Source of the DNA: Liriodendron chinense
Taxonomy: Eukaryota; Streptophyta; Magnoliopsida; Magnoliales; Magnoliaceae
Direction of reading: 5' to 3'
Assembly (NCBI GenBank): GCA_003013855.2
Contig: ML058408.1
Coordinates: 434,001 to 498,000, forward strand
Length of the DNA stretch: 64,000 nucleotides
Positions 54,197-64,000 of this stretch are shown here, piece after piece. How positions within the stretch are numbered: position 1 is the first letter of the stretch; the number at the start of each line of letters is the position of its first letter. A program made the translations under genes and the position numbers. A model generated the notes under the pieces. It searched no databases and was not told the DNA's origin. It worked only from the letters and a program-made list of their open reading frames with translations.

Positions 54197-54892
54197 CTGG
54201 AAAAGTAAAGCATCGATAAATTTTCTGGATACAAACCCATAAGAGCATCACACTAACTAATAAACTGGAAGGTACAAACTGTTTTAATTTTGCGTTGCAG
54301 CAAGGCAGATGGCTTCAGGATCAAACATGTATAATTCTCAAACAAATAAAGAATCCATTATACTCAAAACACATAAATAGAAAATATTATAAAAAAAAAA
54401 TAACATAAAACGATTTTAGAGATGTACATAATTCAGAAAAATGGGTTGAAATTGTCCACAATTTGTACACAAAGTGAAGCATATGATTCTGGTCCATAAT
54501 GGCACAGTTTGTTTTTCAAAAGAAAAAGATTACGCTGAAGAAAAAAATAAACAATGATGAATACTAAATAAAAAGAAATACATCAAAGAACCATGTATAG
54601 CATTGCTTTTGCTAAGAAAACTGGAACAGTGAGGATAAAACAGAGAGTGCATGATGAAATTAAGCAAGGTCAAATGCGATATATAAACAAATTCATTACT
54701 AGGAGAAACCTAAATATCCAGTAAGATATTAACATGTATTTCTGGAGTTGAAAAGAGTTTGGCTTCCGTGCTAAAATATCATCATAGCAGAGTCAAGCGA
54801 TTTCTATCAATGGCATTGCTTTTTCATTTACTTTCACATGCATATTGGAAGTTCACTCATAATCATAAAAAAATGCTTTTTCACTCATAATC
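54197..54892. other. Intronic sequence, nothing recognised
   Basis: AT-rich sequence upstream of the exon, with two copies of TTCACTCATAATC near 54852 and 54879 close to the LINE tail. No coding exon seen. Confidence 0.5.
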
Positions 54893-55009
54893 CCTTTTTT
54901 TTTTGGTGAGAGAGAGAGAGAGAACAATAAATTTATTGGAAAACTCGCAAAAGCAAGAAAATAATACAAACCCGACAAAAAGAGAGCACACTCAAACAGG
55001 AAGGGCAGC

Positions 55010-57240
55010 CGTGGCTACCTTTACATAAACAGCTGTGGCTACCTTTACACATTAAGCAATATTAGGGAGGACCATCACTCTTCTGAAGGTTGTTAACAGT
55101 CAGACTTCTATGCCAACCCACCAACCAAACAAAAAGCTGCAACTCTAGTGGGGGGTAGAACCAATGATGAAACGGGTGGTGCGGCAGCAAGGTTGGAGGC
55201 AATCTGCAGAGGAAGCTGAAAAGCCATCTTATTGAAAATTTCGCGGAACTATTTCCTACCCCAACTTCCTGTCTTCTTCAAGAAAATTTGGCTTTAACAA
55301 ATTTAAAAGACCCAGCAATGCAAGAAACTCATCAAATTCCTCATCCACAAGGTTTCTCCGATAGGGTGGAGACCAAATTGCCCTGACCCCTTCCAAAGAG
55401 TAGCACTCTGCCACCTGAATAAATCTGTCAGGAGTGACCGTAGTTACCCTCGGGAAAACATCCTGAAGCGCCCAAGAGCCACACCACACATCCACCTAGA
55501 AACGAATACAAGATCCTCTTCCTAACCTGAAGACGATGGCCATACTCACTACATGCTACGTAGACGCAATACCTTTCCAAGCACTCGAGGCTCTATATAG
55601 GGAAGAGGTTTTAACAAACCACCCACCCTCCTGTAAACCGTACTTTGCAGCTATCAACCTTCTCCAGAATCTGTCCTCCTCAACACAAAATCTCCATATC
55701 CATTTTCCAAGAAGAGCCATATTAATAGTAACTAGGGGCCTAATGCCCACTCCCCACTATGCAATAAGTTTACAAACCTCTTCCCGCCTTAGGAGGTGAA
55801 ACTTACGCCCTTAACTTGCCCTATTCCATAAGAAGTCCATCCTAAGCTTCTCCAGCCTTTCCAAAATTGATCCCAGACATTTGAATAAAGACATAAAATA
55901 CACCAACATATTGGAAAAGGCGGTCTTGATCAAAGTTAGGCAGCCACCCAAAGAGAGGTATCTGCATTGCCAGGAAGTGAGTTTCTGCTCTATTCTTCCA
56001 ATAACCATGCCCCATAGGTTTGTAGCTGGCTTACCTATGCACAGAGGCAATCCAAGGTACTTTTTTGGGAAGGAAGCAGGACGGCACCTGAAGATATTAG
56101 CAAACCGAAGAAGGTACTCCTTTTCGATATGCACACCAACATCTTAGATTTCATGACACTGACCTTCAGCCCTGATACCGTCTCAAAGCATACTATAACC
56201 TTTCGCGGGTTCCAAATCGACTCCTCTTTCACCTCACAAAAAAGGATAGTGTCATCCGTATATTGAAGGTGGCTGATAGTTTCTTTAAACCCCGGAATCT
56301 AAAAGCCACAAAAAAGACGATTCACCTCGCCTTTTCGAAGCACCACACTAAGGGCCTCCACAACAACCACAAATAAGTATAGCGAGAGAGGATCCCCCTG
56401 CCTAAGACAACGGGAAGCTTTAAAGAAGCCTTTGGGGGACCCGTTAACCAAGATGGAGAAAGAAACGGTGCAAATGTAGGACCTAATCCAACTCCTTCAC
56501 TTTGTACCACATCCTAGCCTGCTCAACATGCAGTCCAAGAACTCCCAATCCACATGGTCATAGGCCTTTTCTATGTCTAGCTTCTATGTCTAGAATCAAC
56601 ACATTCATGTGCTTCCAGAGTAGTATCCAAAATATCACTGCCCAAGACAAAAGCCCCCTGGCTTTCTGAGATCACTTTAGAAATGAGACCTCTGAATCTG
56701 AGGGCTAAAATATTAACCAGAATTTTGTAAGGCCCCCCAATGAGACTGATCGGTCTAAAGTATTTCAGGTGCTCGGTCCCCTCCTTAGGGATAAGAGCAA
56801 CGAAGGAAGCCCCCAATTTAGCCAAAAGACGGACACGTTCCGAGAACTCCACCACGAACTCTGTGACGTCCTTCCCCACAATGTGCCAAAACCTCTGGAA
56901 AAAAAAAAAAAAAAAAAGACATGGGAAAGCCATATGGACCTGGGGCTTTGTCTCCACACATCATATCAATGGTTTTTTTTTCACTTCCTTTTCTGAAATG
57001 GGTCTTTCTACGAATGATGCTTCATTGGGGGAGAGTTATTGGAATTGCAAGTTATCTTTGGTCTATCCCATTGATCAGCAAAGAGCAAATTTTTGTAGAA
57101 GGATACAATTGCCTCACATATTCTATCTTTATTTCTGATAGTAGAGCCATCCACCACCAAGGTAGAGATTTTGTTACTGTGTGCCCTGGCGTTAGCAATG
57201 CTATGAAAGTAATGGGTGTTCTTGTCTCCTTCCTTCAACC
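55010..57240 (-). pseudogene. L1 reverse transcriptase and C-terminal domain
   Basis: MKEGDKNTHYFHSIANARAH (57238) and ALIPKEGTEHLKYFRPISLI with SESQGAFVLG are the fingers and palm entry. The catalytic motif near 56250 reads YTDD (usual FADD/YADD). SFPKKYLGLPLCIGKP and KLTSWQCRYLSLGGCLTLIK follow. The C-terminal part DRFWRRLIAAKYG is at 55556-55750, then a terminal segment at 55256-55495. Each piece is in a different frame or ends at a stop. Confidence 0.85.
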
Positions 57241-58300
57241 AAATTGCTCGAGATCTTTTTCGCTATTTAATTTCTTCTCTCTAGCCTTGCAAGCATATCT
57301 ACGAGTTAGGTTAGCCTTTCTCTATCTTTCCTATTTCAGCAGGTCCATATCCTCCTCTATCAAGTTCAAATCATGGATCTCTTTAGCCAACTTGTTAAAC
57401 TCTTCTTCCCTTTTTCCCAACACCTCTTTTAGCATCTTAAACTTTCTCACCAATCTAAAGCCAGCATTACCTTCAACTGAGAAGCCAGACCACAATTCCG
57501 TGACAAGATCCTCAAAACCATCAACCTCTAACCACCCTAATTCGAATATAAAAGGTTTTGGACCCCAATTTTCTTCCCCAACTTCAAGCGAAATGGATTG
57601 TGGTTAGATACGAGTCTCAATAGCCCTCATTGATTGACTAAAGGATATCTATAGATCCAATCTGCTGAAACCAAGAATCTATCCAACTGCAACATCAGGA
57701 GGTTCTCTTGACCATTGGACCACATAAATCTGGCTCTCCCCATAGGTAGGTCCAACAATAAATGCCTCCAGACCCATTCTGAGAATCTATACACCAAGGC
57801 CACCCATTTCTAGCTAACCTTATCCAACTCCTCCCAAAACTACTCTCTCACACTATACACACAAGGGCCGTATACCCATCGGAAGCCATATGAGATGTCA
57901 CATGGCAGAACGAAAATAGCAAAACTCCCGGTAAATGTGTCCCAGCTCTTCCATCTATTAGCATTCCAAGCGACACAAATAACCCTACAGATCTTGAAGC
58001 ATTCAAAGTTGCCCAGTCCTCAGTCCTTGAACTTTAATCCCCAAATTGAATCAAGTGTGCATCTGTCAAAATTATGAAGCTTTGCTTCCTGAATTGTGAT
58101 AATATTTTCCTTTTTCCTTACTACAAATTTTCTTGACCTGAGCCCTTTTGACCTTACTTCCCAACCCTCTAAAATTCCATGAAAAATCATTGCTCAGCAC
58201 TTTTGCCTGATCTATCCCTTTTGCCTCTAAAGTGAGAAGCGAAGTCATAGTTAATGGAGCACTCAAGGTGAAGGAGCTCTCTCTAACTTTTGGGATTCTT
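57241..58300 (-). pseudogene. L1 endonuclease
   Basis: SWNFRGLGSKVKRAQVKKIC at about 58110-58200 is the start of an L1-type AP endonuclease; the rest to 57241 can be followed only in short pieces (for example GEPDLCGPM near 57710-57740). Frequent stops make it non-functional. Confidence 0.7.
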
Positions 58301-60070
58301 GGACTTCAACACATGAGCCTCGTAAAGATATTGCGTAGCCATGGATTTAATGAATTGAAAAATTGCATGGACATCCTTGTCTCTGACACCATAGGACATT
58401 CCCACTAGACCCCCTACCCCTTCCAAGACATCCATGGCCCACCGATATGGCTCTTCCGAGATGTTGTCTACAATTACATTTGCTTATTGATCCACCAAAA
58501 CCAGAGACGAGTCGAAGTGTTCTACCTCAAATTACATCTTCTCAGCGCAGATGGGTGTGACATTTAAAGTCTTCTCAAAGAAGTCTCCTTCTCCAACTGC
58601 TACTAATGCAATCTCCCCATCTATCGAGTGAGTCACCTCTTCTATAGGGACGAGTTCGCTTCTACACTCTAATATGGCCCATCGATCTTCTTTTCGCATT
58701 TCGCTTTGGTTATCCTAACTCCCAGTATTCAGCGGTTGATCGAGGATCACACCATTTGGAAATGTTGGGGCAACGAATTTCTCTCGAGCCCCCGACAAAG
58801 ATTTCTGAGGGATGAGATCCCTTAGTAAAGCAGCAAAAGCCAATTTTATAACCAGCGATTTTGAAGGGCTCTCACACGAGGCCGAATTGGGCATACGTGT
58901 GGCAGAATTGGACATACGTGTGGAGAAACCATTAGTTATCACACGTGGTAGAAGAAAGGCTAAGGGAAGAGGCCCTAACTTGTCAATTGCATAATCCACT
59001 CGATCAGGCCGTTGATCTTCAATACACGTGTCAGGTTCCAATGCCAAATCGACATCCGCAACTGAAACAGCACGAATAGAGCCTTCTTGAGAAACAGTGA
59101 GTTGACAGGTGACCCAGTTCGGAACTGACCCCGGAAAGGTGTCAACCAGCTTTAGAGATGAAACAGGTTTGAAGGCAAAACCTGAAAAGAGCCCTAGGTT
59201 TGGAGGAGGCAAAGTTGCTTTATGTGATCCTTCAGAGCACGACTCATTACGTGTCTCGACACCATTCGAGTATCCCCCACAGCCCACCTACCCCCTCCCT
59301 TCCAATCAGGTCATCCTACATCCTCTCTTTTGCTATCGATGTGCCTACGGAGAACCCCCCATCTGTAGTCCCTCATCTTCATCAAAGTGATCATGGTTGA
59401 CAGATGATTAATCGTTCTCCCTCACTATCCATAGATCCCCCCACTTAGTATACATCTTGCCTTTTTCCTCCCTCTAACCACCCTCCTATCGCCGACAAGG
59501 ACTGAGATGTTACCGGGAGAACAGATCCTTTCTTCGTTCGAATGCAAGCCCTAATTACTCCAACCTACTCCCCCATCTCCCTCTTTGGGTCCAATTCTAC
59601 AATCTCCTCCAAGAAAGATGTTGCCGCTACAAAAAACTCTTGAAACCAAAATCTAGAGGAACTGCCCAAATGAGAAACCAGGCTTTTTTTTGCCAAAAGA
59701 GGAAATTCCTCCCACCGTTGTATATGGAGAATAGGTTTGTCTCTGTGCAAGGCACCCACCATGATTAGGAGATCTGGATTCACCATCGAACTCAATCAGA
59801 CCCGTAGCTCGTACCCAATTGGTCTAATATTGTACATTTCTTGAGTCAATCTATAGCATTCATCCCACTACTTCCAACTTGAGGGATCACCACTCCTTTG
59901 GTTGTGGCTACGACTGAACAATATAGGCTTTCCCAGCACTGAGAAATCGCCTCTCGTATCATCTGCACGACTCTCTCCACGGACCCCTTCAGTCGTCACC
60001 CATTTTCGTTGATGCATTGAACTCTCCTTATTGAAGAACATTATGTCCCTTTCAGTTGTTCTCGACTTGG
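58301..60070 (-). pseudogene. L1 ORF1-ORF2 linker and ORF1 C-terminus
   Basis: Open frames 59287-58715 (190 residues) and 59795-59565 have no strong motif; Ser/Pro-rich sequence of this sort separates the ORF1 zinc knuckle from the endonuclease in plant L1 elements. Placed by context. I considered a host gene but found no splice or domain support. Confidence 0.5.
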
Positions 60071-60075
60071 ATTAT
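60071..60075. repeat. Target duplication of solo LTR (left)
   Basis: ATTAT, repeated exactly at 63469-63473 on the other side of the LTR. Confidence 0.8.
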
Positions 60076-60539
60076 TGATAAGTGCCTAATATTGTATAAT
60101 TAACCCTGGTCATTAAGGGCATTATCATTATTTTTCTGGTTAATTATCCCTCATTAGGCGATTTTTCAATGTTTAGGTGATCAGGAGAAGTTGGACAAGA
60201 TCTAAGCCAATCATGATGATTTAGTGCCCAAAAGTAATCAACGTCAAGTGTGTGGCAATCCTGAGGGAAATCAGGGCATAAAGATTGAAGAGTGAACCAT
60301 ATTCTGTGGTGGATTTGAAGTCTCAGAGGGCCTCATCAAATCCACATATTTTGGAGGTCCATCTGAGACATGTTATGATGATCTTGATCAAGGCATTCAC
60401 ACAAAAATGGATGATCATGCTTGGATGGTCAAGATTGGATGTCTATAGTTGGGACCAACTGTGCATCACGGCGGGCGACACTTTTATGAGCATCAAATCA
60501 ATGACCCTGATCATCCGGCACTGTGGATCATACCATCAT

Positions 60540-61900
60540 CACCATTGTCCACGGCCGTCCATCCAGCACCGTCTCTTGCCTCATCACCGTCAACCATCAA
60601 CTCCAGCGTCCAGCAAGGGTTGTGCAACCACCAACCGTCCATTCAACTCATCAGTGGGGCCATTGCAGCAAGATCAATAGCGGCATCAAGTTGCTGAGGT
60701 TCGGCCCATCATCACCATCCAGCAACTACTTCATCAGGACCGTCCAAGGCCACCTTCAACGTCCAGCAGTGGACGTCTGTCCAGCACTGTGGACCCCACT
60801 ACTCCTTCCCCTAATGAGCACGCCCATCTCCACCAGCGTCCCCACCTTGCACGTGCAACCTGATCTCCAGCCGTCCATCAATGGCCAGCAGTCCAGCCAT
60901 TGGACCGTCTCTTTCCAGCTGTCCATCCTCTAGCCTCCACACGTGTGTTGCTATCCACACGTGCAGCAACTCCATGCACAACGTCCGTCCAACAGATCAC
61001 GTCCACGCCTCCAAGCTCCAGCACGTGTGGAAGCAATCTCCACCATCTAGCACTTCCATGCAGCAATGGACGGTTTTCTCCATTCCAACATCCAGTCAAG
61101 TGAAGCCCTTCATCTCACGGCCATTAACATGGATAGAAAGGTAGACCAAGCAAGTGGAGATCATCTGGTAGAGATCATCAACCAATGGGGACCAATCATC
61201 ACCATCCATCAGCACCATTTGTGACCAAGGGATGTGCATCCAAGCAACCAAAGCAGATTGCTATGGTGGACGCAACTAGATCTGCCTTCACCTAGGCAAG
61301 CAAGATGGACCCTTCATCAGTGTCCAAACGGACGTCCCCAATCCATCTGTTACATGTGCAGAACCAATGGACCCCACAGCTTAAGCACCGGAGTCCTTCA
61401 ACGTCTAGCAGTGGACATCCGTCCAGTTGATCTCCAAGCTCAGCCGTCCATCTGCAGCAACTTTCATCCACACCGTCCATCAGATGGACCACCTTCTACT
61501 TGTGGACACAACCTCCAGCTCCATCAACATCCAAGGAACTCCATCCGTCCATCATCTAGTGGACCCCACAGTTTGCATGCACAACATACCCCAACCATGC
61601 ATCAAAACATCAGGTCGACTATGGACGTCCCAACTCCAACATGACCAGCTGCATCAGTCCACCCATTCATCCAGCTACAACCTTCCCTCATGACCATTTG
61701 CTAGGCTGTCCGTTCAACCCTTCCATCCAACCAACAAATATTGGACGGTCATCTCCACACATGCAGCAAACAAGAGCTGTTCTCATCTCTCCAGCTCCAA
61801 GCCTTCACACGAGCCGATCACAAGGGCTGGACGTTCTCCTTCCATTTCAAACCATCCAATGGCTGTCCAGCAGCCACGCATGTGGAGCATCATAGCCTTC
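60540..61900. repeat. Degenerate CCGTCCA/TCCAGC-rich region of LTR U3
   Basis: About 1.35 kb in which CCGTCCA, GTCCAGC, CATCCAG and related words recur every few tens of bases on the plus strand. There is no fixed period. The composition is C-rich, unlike the flanks, and creates spurious open frames of up to 136 codons on the plus strand. Confidence 0.7.
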
Positions 61901-61989
61901 AACAGCCCAAGGAGCTTTCATGTTGCATCAGCCTGTCCAATCCTTCACATGAGCAGCTGAAGTCTCCACTCCCAAACGTGTAATAGAGG

Positions 61990-61991
<2 letters not shown>

Positions 61992-62041
<50 letters not shown>
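61992..62041. repeat. CT microsatellite in solo LTR
   Basis: About 50 bp of perfect CT repeats, about 340 bp upstream of the TATA box. Confidence 0.95.
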
Positions 62042-62042
<1 letters not shown>

Positions 62043-62059
62043 CACATGTGTAAGGCTTG

Positions 62060-62370
62060 CATGCCACCTCACCACTCCAAGCCTAACTCCAAGCCCAAAC
62101 CTAAAGAAAAATCACTTCTAGGCTTGGAGTAATTTCCATGCCACATATGTCTGGAGTGCCACATGTCATCGCAAGCCTCACTCCAAGCCCAAACCTAAGG
62201 AGAAATTTGCTTTAGGCATGGAGTGCTTTCCAAGCCTAACTCCTAACCCAAACCTAAAAAGCAAATCCATTGGCTTAGAAGTGCCACCTCATCATTCAAG
62301 CCTAACTCCATTCCCAAACCTAAAGAAACTTTTGGTTTAGGCTAGGAGTGCCACCTAGGCTTGGAGCTTC
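62060..62370. repeat. Degenerate repeats around AAGCCTAACTCCAAGCCCAA
   Basis: At least four units of the form CAAGCCT(A/C)ACTCC-AA-CCCAAACCTAA followed by inverted CTTAGGCTTGGAGTG-like words. Adjacent inverted copies could fold into hairpins just upstream of the TATA box at 62380. Confidence 0.7.
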
Positions 62371-62379
62371 TCATAAGGC

Positions 62380-62388
62380 TATAAAAGG
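62380..62388 (+). promoter_or_regulatory. LTR TATA box
   Basis: TATAAAAGG followed by CTCTCCTCCTCATTTC, a standard plant core promoter arrangement in a long LTR, marking the U3/R boundary within about 35 bp downstream. Confidence 0.65.
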
Positions 62389-62680
62389 AGGTCTCTCCTC
62401 CTCATTTCAACCATCCCATCATCCCATCTAAGAGTTCTCTTCTTTAGTTTTCTTTCTTTCTTTGTTTTGTAGTGTAGAGTAGTTTTCCCTTTTGTAGAGA
62501 ATTTAGTCTTCCATGGTAGCATGGTTGGCTAAACCTCTAGCTAAGGCTAGGGGTGAAGCCTTTGAAGAAATTTGCAAGCTTTGGTTCTTTTAGTTCAACA
62601 ATGGTGTGTGAATGTTGGAGTTCTCTTTGGTTGATTGGTTCGGTTATCCACCTCGGCAGACGCTATTGTTGTGTAAGCCC

Positions 62681-63085
62681 CTTGATCCATCGTCGACTCC
62701 GGGCATGTTGGATGCTTGGGATCCCTTGCACACCAATTAGCTAGTTCATGATTGATAAAGTCCCTTGATCCATCGTCGACTCCGGGCACGTTGGATGCTT
62801 TGGATTCCCTACGGTCATCGAGCTAGTGCAGGTAAAGTCATCGATCTGTAAAATCCCTTGATCCATTGTAGACTCCGGGCACATTGGATGCTTTAGATTC
62901 CCTGCGATCGATAGATGAGATCTTAACGGTTGGATCGGTCAATCAAAGCCTCCTATCTTGTAAGTATGCATTTGATCGTATGATTTGTGATCTTATCGGT
63001 TGACTTGTTGGTAAGGTAGTTGATCTGTACAATTCCTTGATCCATTGTCGACTCCGGGCACAGTGGATGCTTGGAATTCCCTGCG
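62681..63085. repeat. Four copies of CTTGATCCAT(C/T)GT(C/A)GACTCC unit
   Basis: Copies begin near 62681, 62764, 62857 and 63036. Each continues GGGCA(T/C)...TGGATGCTT..GATTCCCT(G/A)CG. Spacing is 83, 93 and 179 bp, so one unit in the last gap has probably decayed. It lies in the LTR R/U5. Confidence 0.85.
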
Positions 63086-63473
63086 ATCAACTAATGAGTG
63101 CTTCATGGTCAAATCAATCGGTTCAGATCACCATCTTTTATGAAATATGCAAATGGTTTTAACTGTTTCATCTTCCGATTGGAACGAATATTTATTCGAT
63201 TTCAATTGAGTTATAGTTGGACAAATAAATCAAACTTTATGGACAAATCAAAGGTGGATCCCTAATGCCTTAGCCACTTTTCTATTTTTGTCTTTCACCA
63301 CACACAACTTGCTCCACTCTCGTGGATAAATTAGATTTCATCTCTCACACCTAAACTAATTCCTCTAAGTGTTCTTAACCTCAATCCCTGTGGATCGACC
63401 TCGGTCTTACCGAGTATTTTACTACTTCGCTACCTGCACTTGAGTGTGCAATCTTCGGGTTTGTAGCAATTAT

Positions 63474-63930
63474 ATATCCAAAAAGGTCCGCTCTCGTCCA
63501 TTCCACATGCTACTTAGCGGAGGCATGGTTATTTGAAGTGCGGAATCTGCAACACCAAGCTACCCCCATCTACAACCTATGGGCATTCTATGTTCTTCAT
63601 CCCTGTCACCACCTCCTTATATGATGTGATGCCCTTACATGTTGGAACATCAGGGACCAGACTTCTCTGATTCTTCACAAGGAGAAGGTTTCCCCCTTCC
63701 TCCCTCAAGTGTATCTTGTCTCTGTTTCGAGACGGGGTGTCTCCTTAGAGCTCCTCCTTAGAGCTCATTTGCACAAATGTGAAGCCGTGAGGTGTCGTTG
63801 TATGTTTGTCTTTGGGCAGGACAATGTCCATTACCACTCTTATCCTACCAAACACCCTTGCGAAGTTGACTAGTAACCAGCGCTCTAGATAGCCTTGGAC
63901 AAACAGAGTCAAGTATGCAGATGGCTTAGG
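63474..63930 (-). pseudogene. L1 ORF1 RRM domain
   Basis: On the minus strand VNFARVFGRIRVVMDIVLPK followed by PHGFTFVQMSSKEE has the RNP1/RNP2-like layout of the RRM in plant L1 ORF1 proteins. A stop follows. The solo LTR separates it from the downstream parts. Confidence 0.7.
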
Positions 63931-63932
63931 TC

Positions 63933-64000
63933 TGTTAGTGCACTTTTCTGTGGCATACTAGTGCACCTTATTTGTCAATCACGTGCGTCCATGTGTTGTA
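63933..64000. mobile_element. Start of a second LTR of the 39064 family (cut by window edge)
   Basis: TGTTAGTGCACTTTTCTGTG and the following bases match 39064-39115 with few changes; here the terminal TG is intact. The element continues beyond 64000. Confidence 0.7.

Larger units (their letters stand above)
60076..63468 (+). mobile_element. Solo LTR, 3.4 kb, Ty3-gypsy (Tat/Athila-like)
   Basis: It starts TGATAAGTGCC and ends TTTGTAGCA with a perfect 5-bp duplication ATTAT. It contains no coding domain and no second LTR. A TATA box TATAAAAGG is at 62380-62388. The phrase CCCTGTGGATCGACCTCGG followed by ACTACTTCGCTACC near the end is typical of Tat/Athila U5 regions. It formed by recombination between the LTRs of a full element that had inserted in the L1. 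Confidence 0.82.
54893..63930 (-). mobile_element. L1-type LINE, minus strand, interrupted by a solo LTR
   Basis: The poly-A tail is the T-run at about 54894-54903. Reading rightwards on the minus strand are a zinc-finger/C-terminal domain, reverse transcriptase, endonuclease, an ORF1-ORF2 linker and an ORF1 RRM domain at 63480-63900. The solo LTR 60076-63468 lies within ORF1. Without it the LINE is about 5.6 kb, close to full length, but stops are frequent. Its 5' end meets another LTR start at 63933. Confidence 0.85.

Noticed and set aside
56921..57607. A 228-codon open frame on the plus strand, one of the longest in the window
   Set aside because: It lies opposite L1 endonuclease and reverse transcriptase sequence and contains no domain; it is an antisense shadow.
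58715..59287. A 190-codon minus-strand frame that could be a small host gene
   Set aside because: It sits between the L1 endonuclease start and ORF1 in the expected linker position, has no recognisable domain and no splice context.
60285..61983. Several plus-strand frames of 80-136 codons rich in His, Ser and Pro
   Set aside because: All arise from the C-rich CCGTCCA array of the solo LTR U3 and overlap one another in different frames.
54200..64000. A search for the missing 5' exons of the fucosidase
   Set aside because: No sequence encoding the expected GTQVANLQG-like or earlier GH95 motifs was seen on the minus strand; the region is L1 and LTR sequence.

Overview
This window is nuclear DNA from a flowering plant: split exons with GT/AG introns, abundant Copia, Gypsy, LINE and SINE retrotransposons, hAT-type MITEs, and short organelle-derived insertions. 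The species cannot be fixed from the sequence. The very large TE-filled introns suggest a big-genome angiosperm, perhaps a magnoliid, but that is a guess. No bacterial or viral gene cluster is present.

One host gene is recognisable: the 3' part of a GH95 alpha-L-fucosidase (FUC95A-like) on the minus strand. Seven exons (54064-54196, 32647-32805, 11538-11762, 11318-11419, 10636-10771, 7744-7939, 6738-7059) join in frame without a stop and encode 423 residues, about the C-terminal half of the family. Its 5' exons are not found up to 64000 and probably lie beyond the window. Two introns exceed 20 kb and hold most of the transposons.

Layout: 1-6.7 kb holds old Gypsy and Copia LTR debris. 6.7-12 kb holds the last five exons; a 2.7 kb intron there carries an RTE LINE tail split by a mitochondrial rRNA insertion, and a shorter intron near 10.3 kb is followed by a tRNA-derived SINE. 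12-32.6 kb is a giant intron. It contains a second SINE, an hAT MITE, an RTE LINE (14274-22390) split by a full-length Copia (14282-20784) that itself carries a MITE and an organelle-derived filler, another MITE, and a very young non-autonomous long-LTR element (24080-31610). 32.8-54 kb is a second giant intron with a MITE, a decayed plus-strand Copia, and a nested Copia complex (about 38.8-52.15 kb) whose two LTRs are split by a 1.9 kb solo LTR and by a complete Tnt1/Tork-like Copia. 54.2-64 kb holds an L1-type LINE on the minus strand interrupted by a 3.4 kb solo LTR.

The most unusual signal is regulatory: clusters of CGACCGGTCG-like palindromes sit about 50-280 bp upstream of a TATA-like box in LTRs of three different retrotransposon families. 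Long GA/CT tracts recur in LTRs of at least five families.
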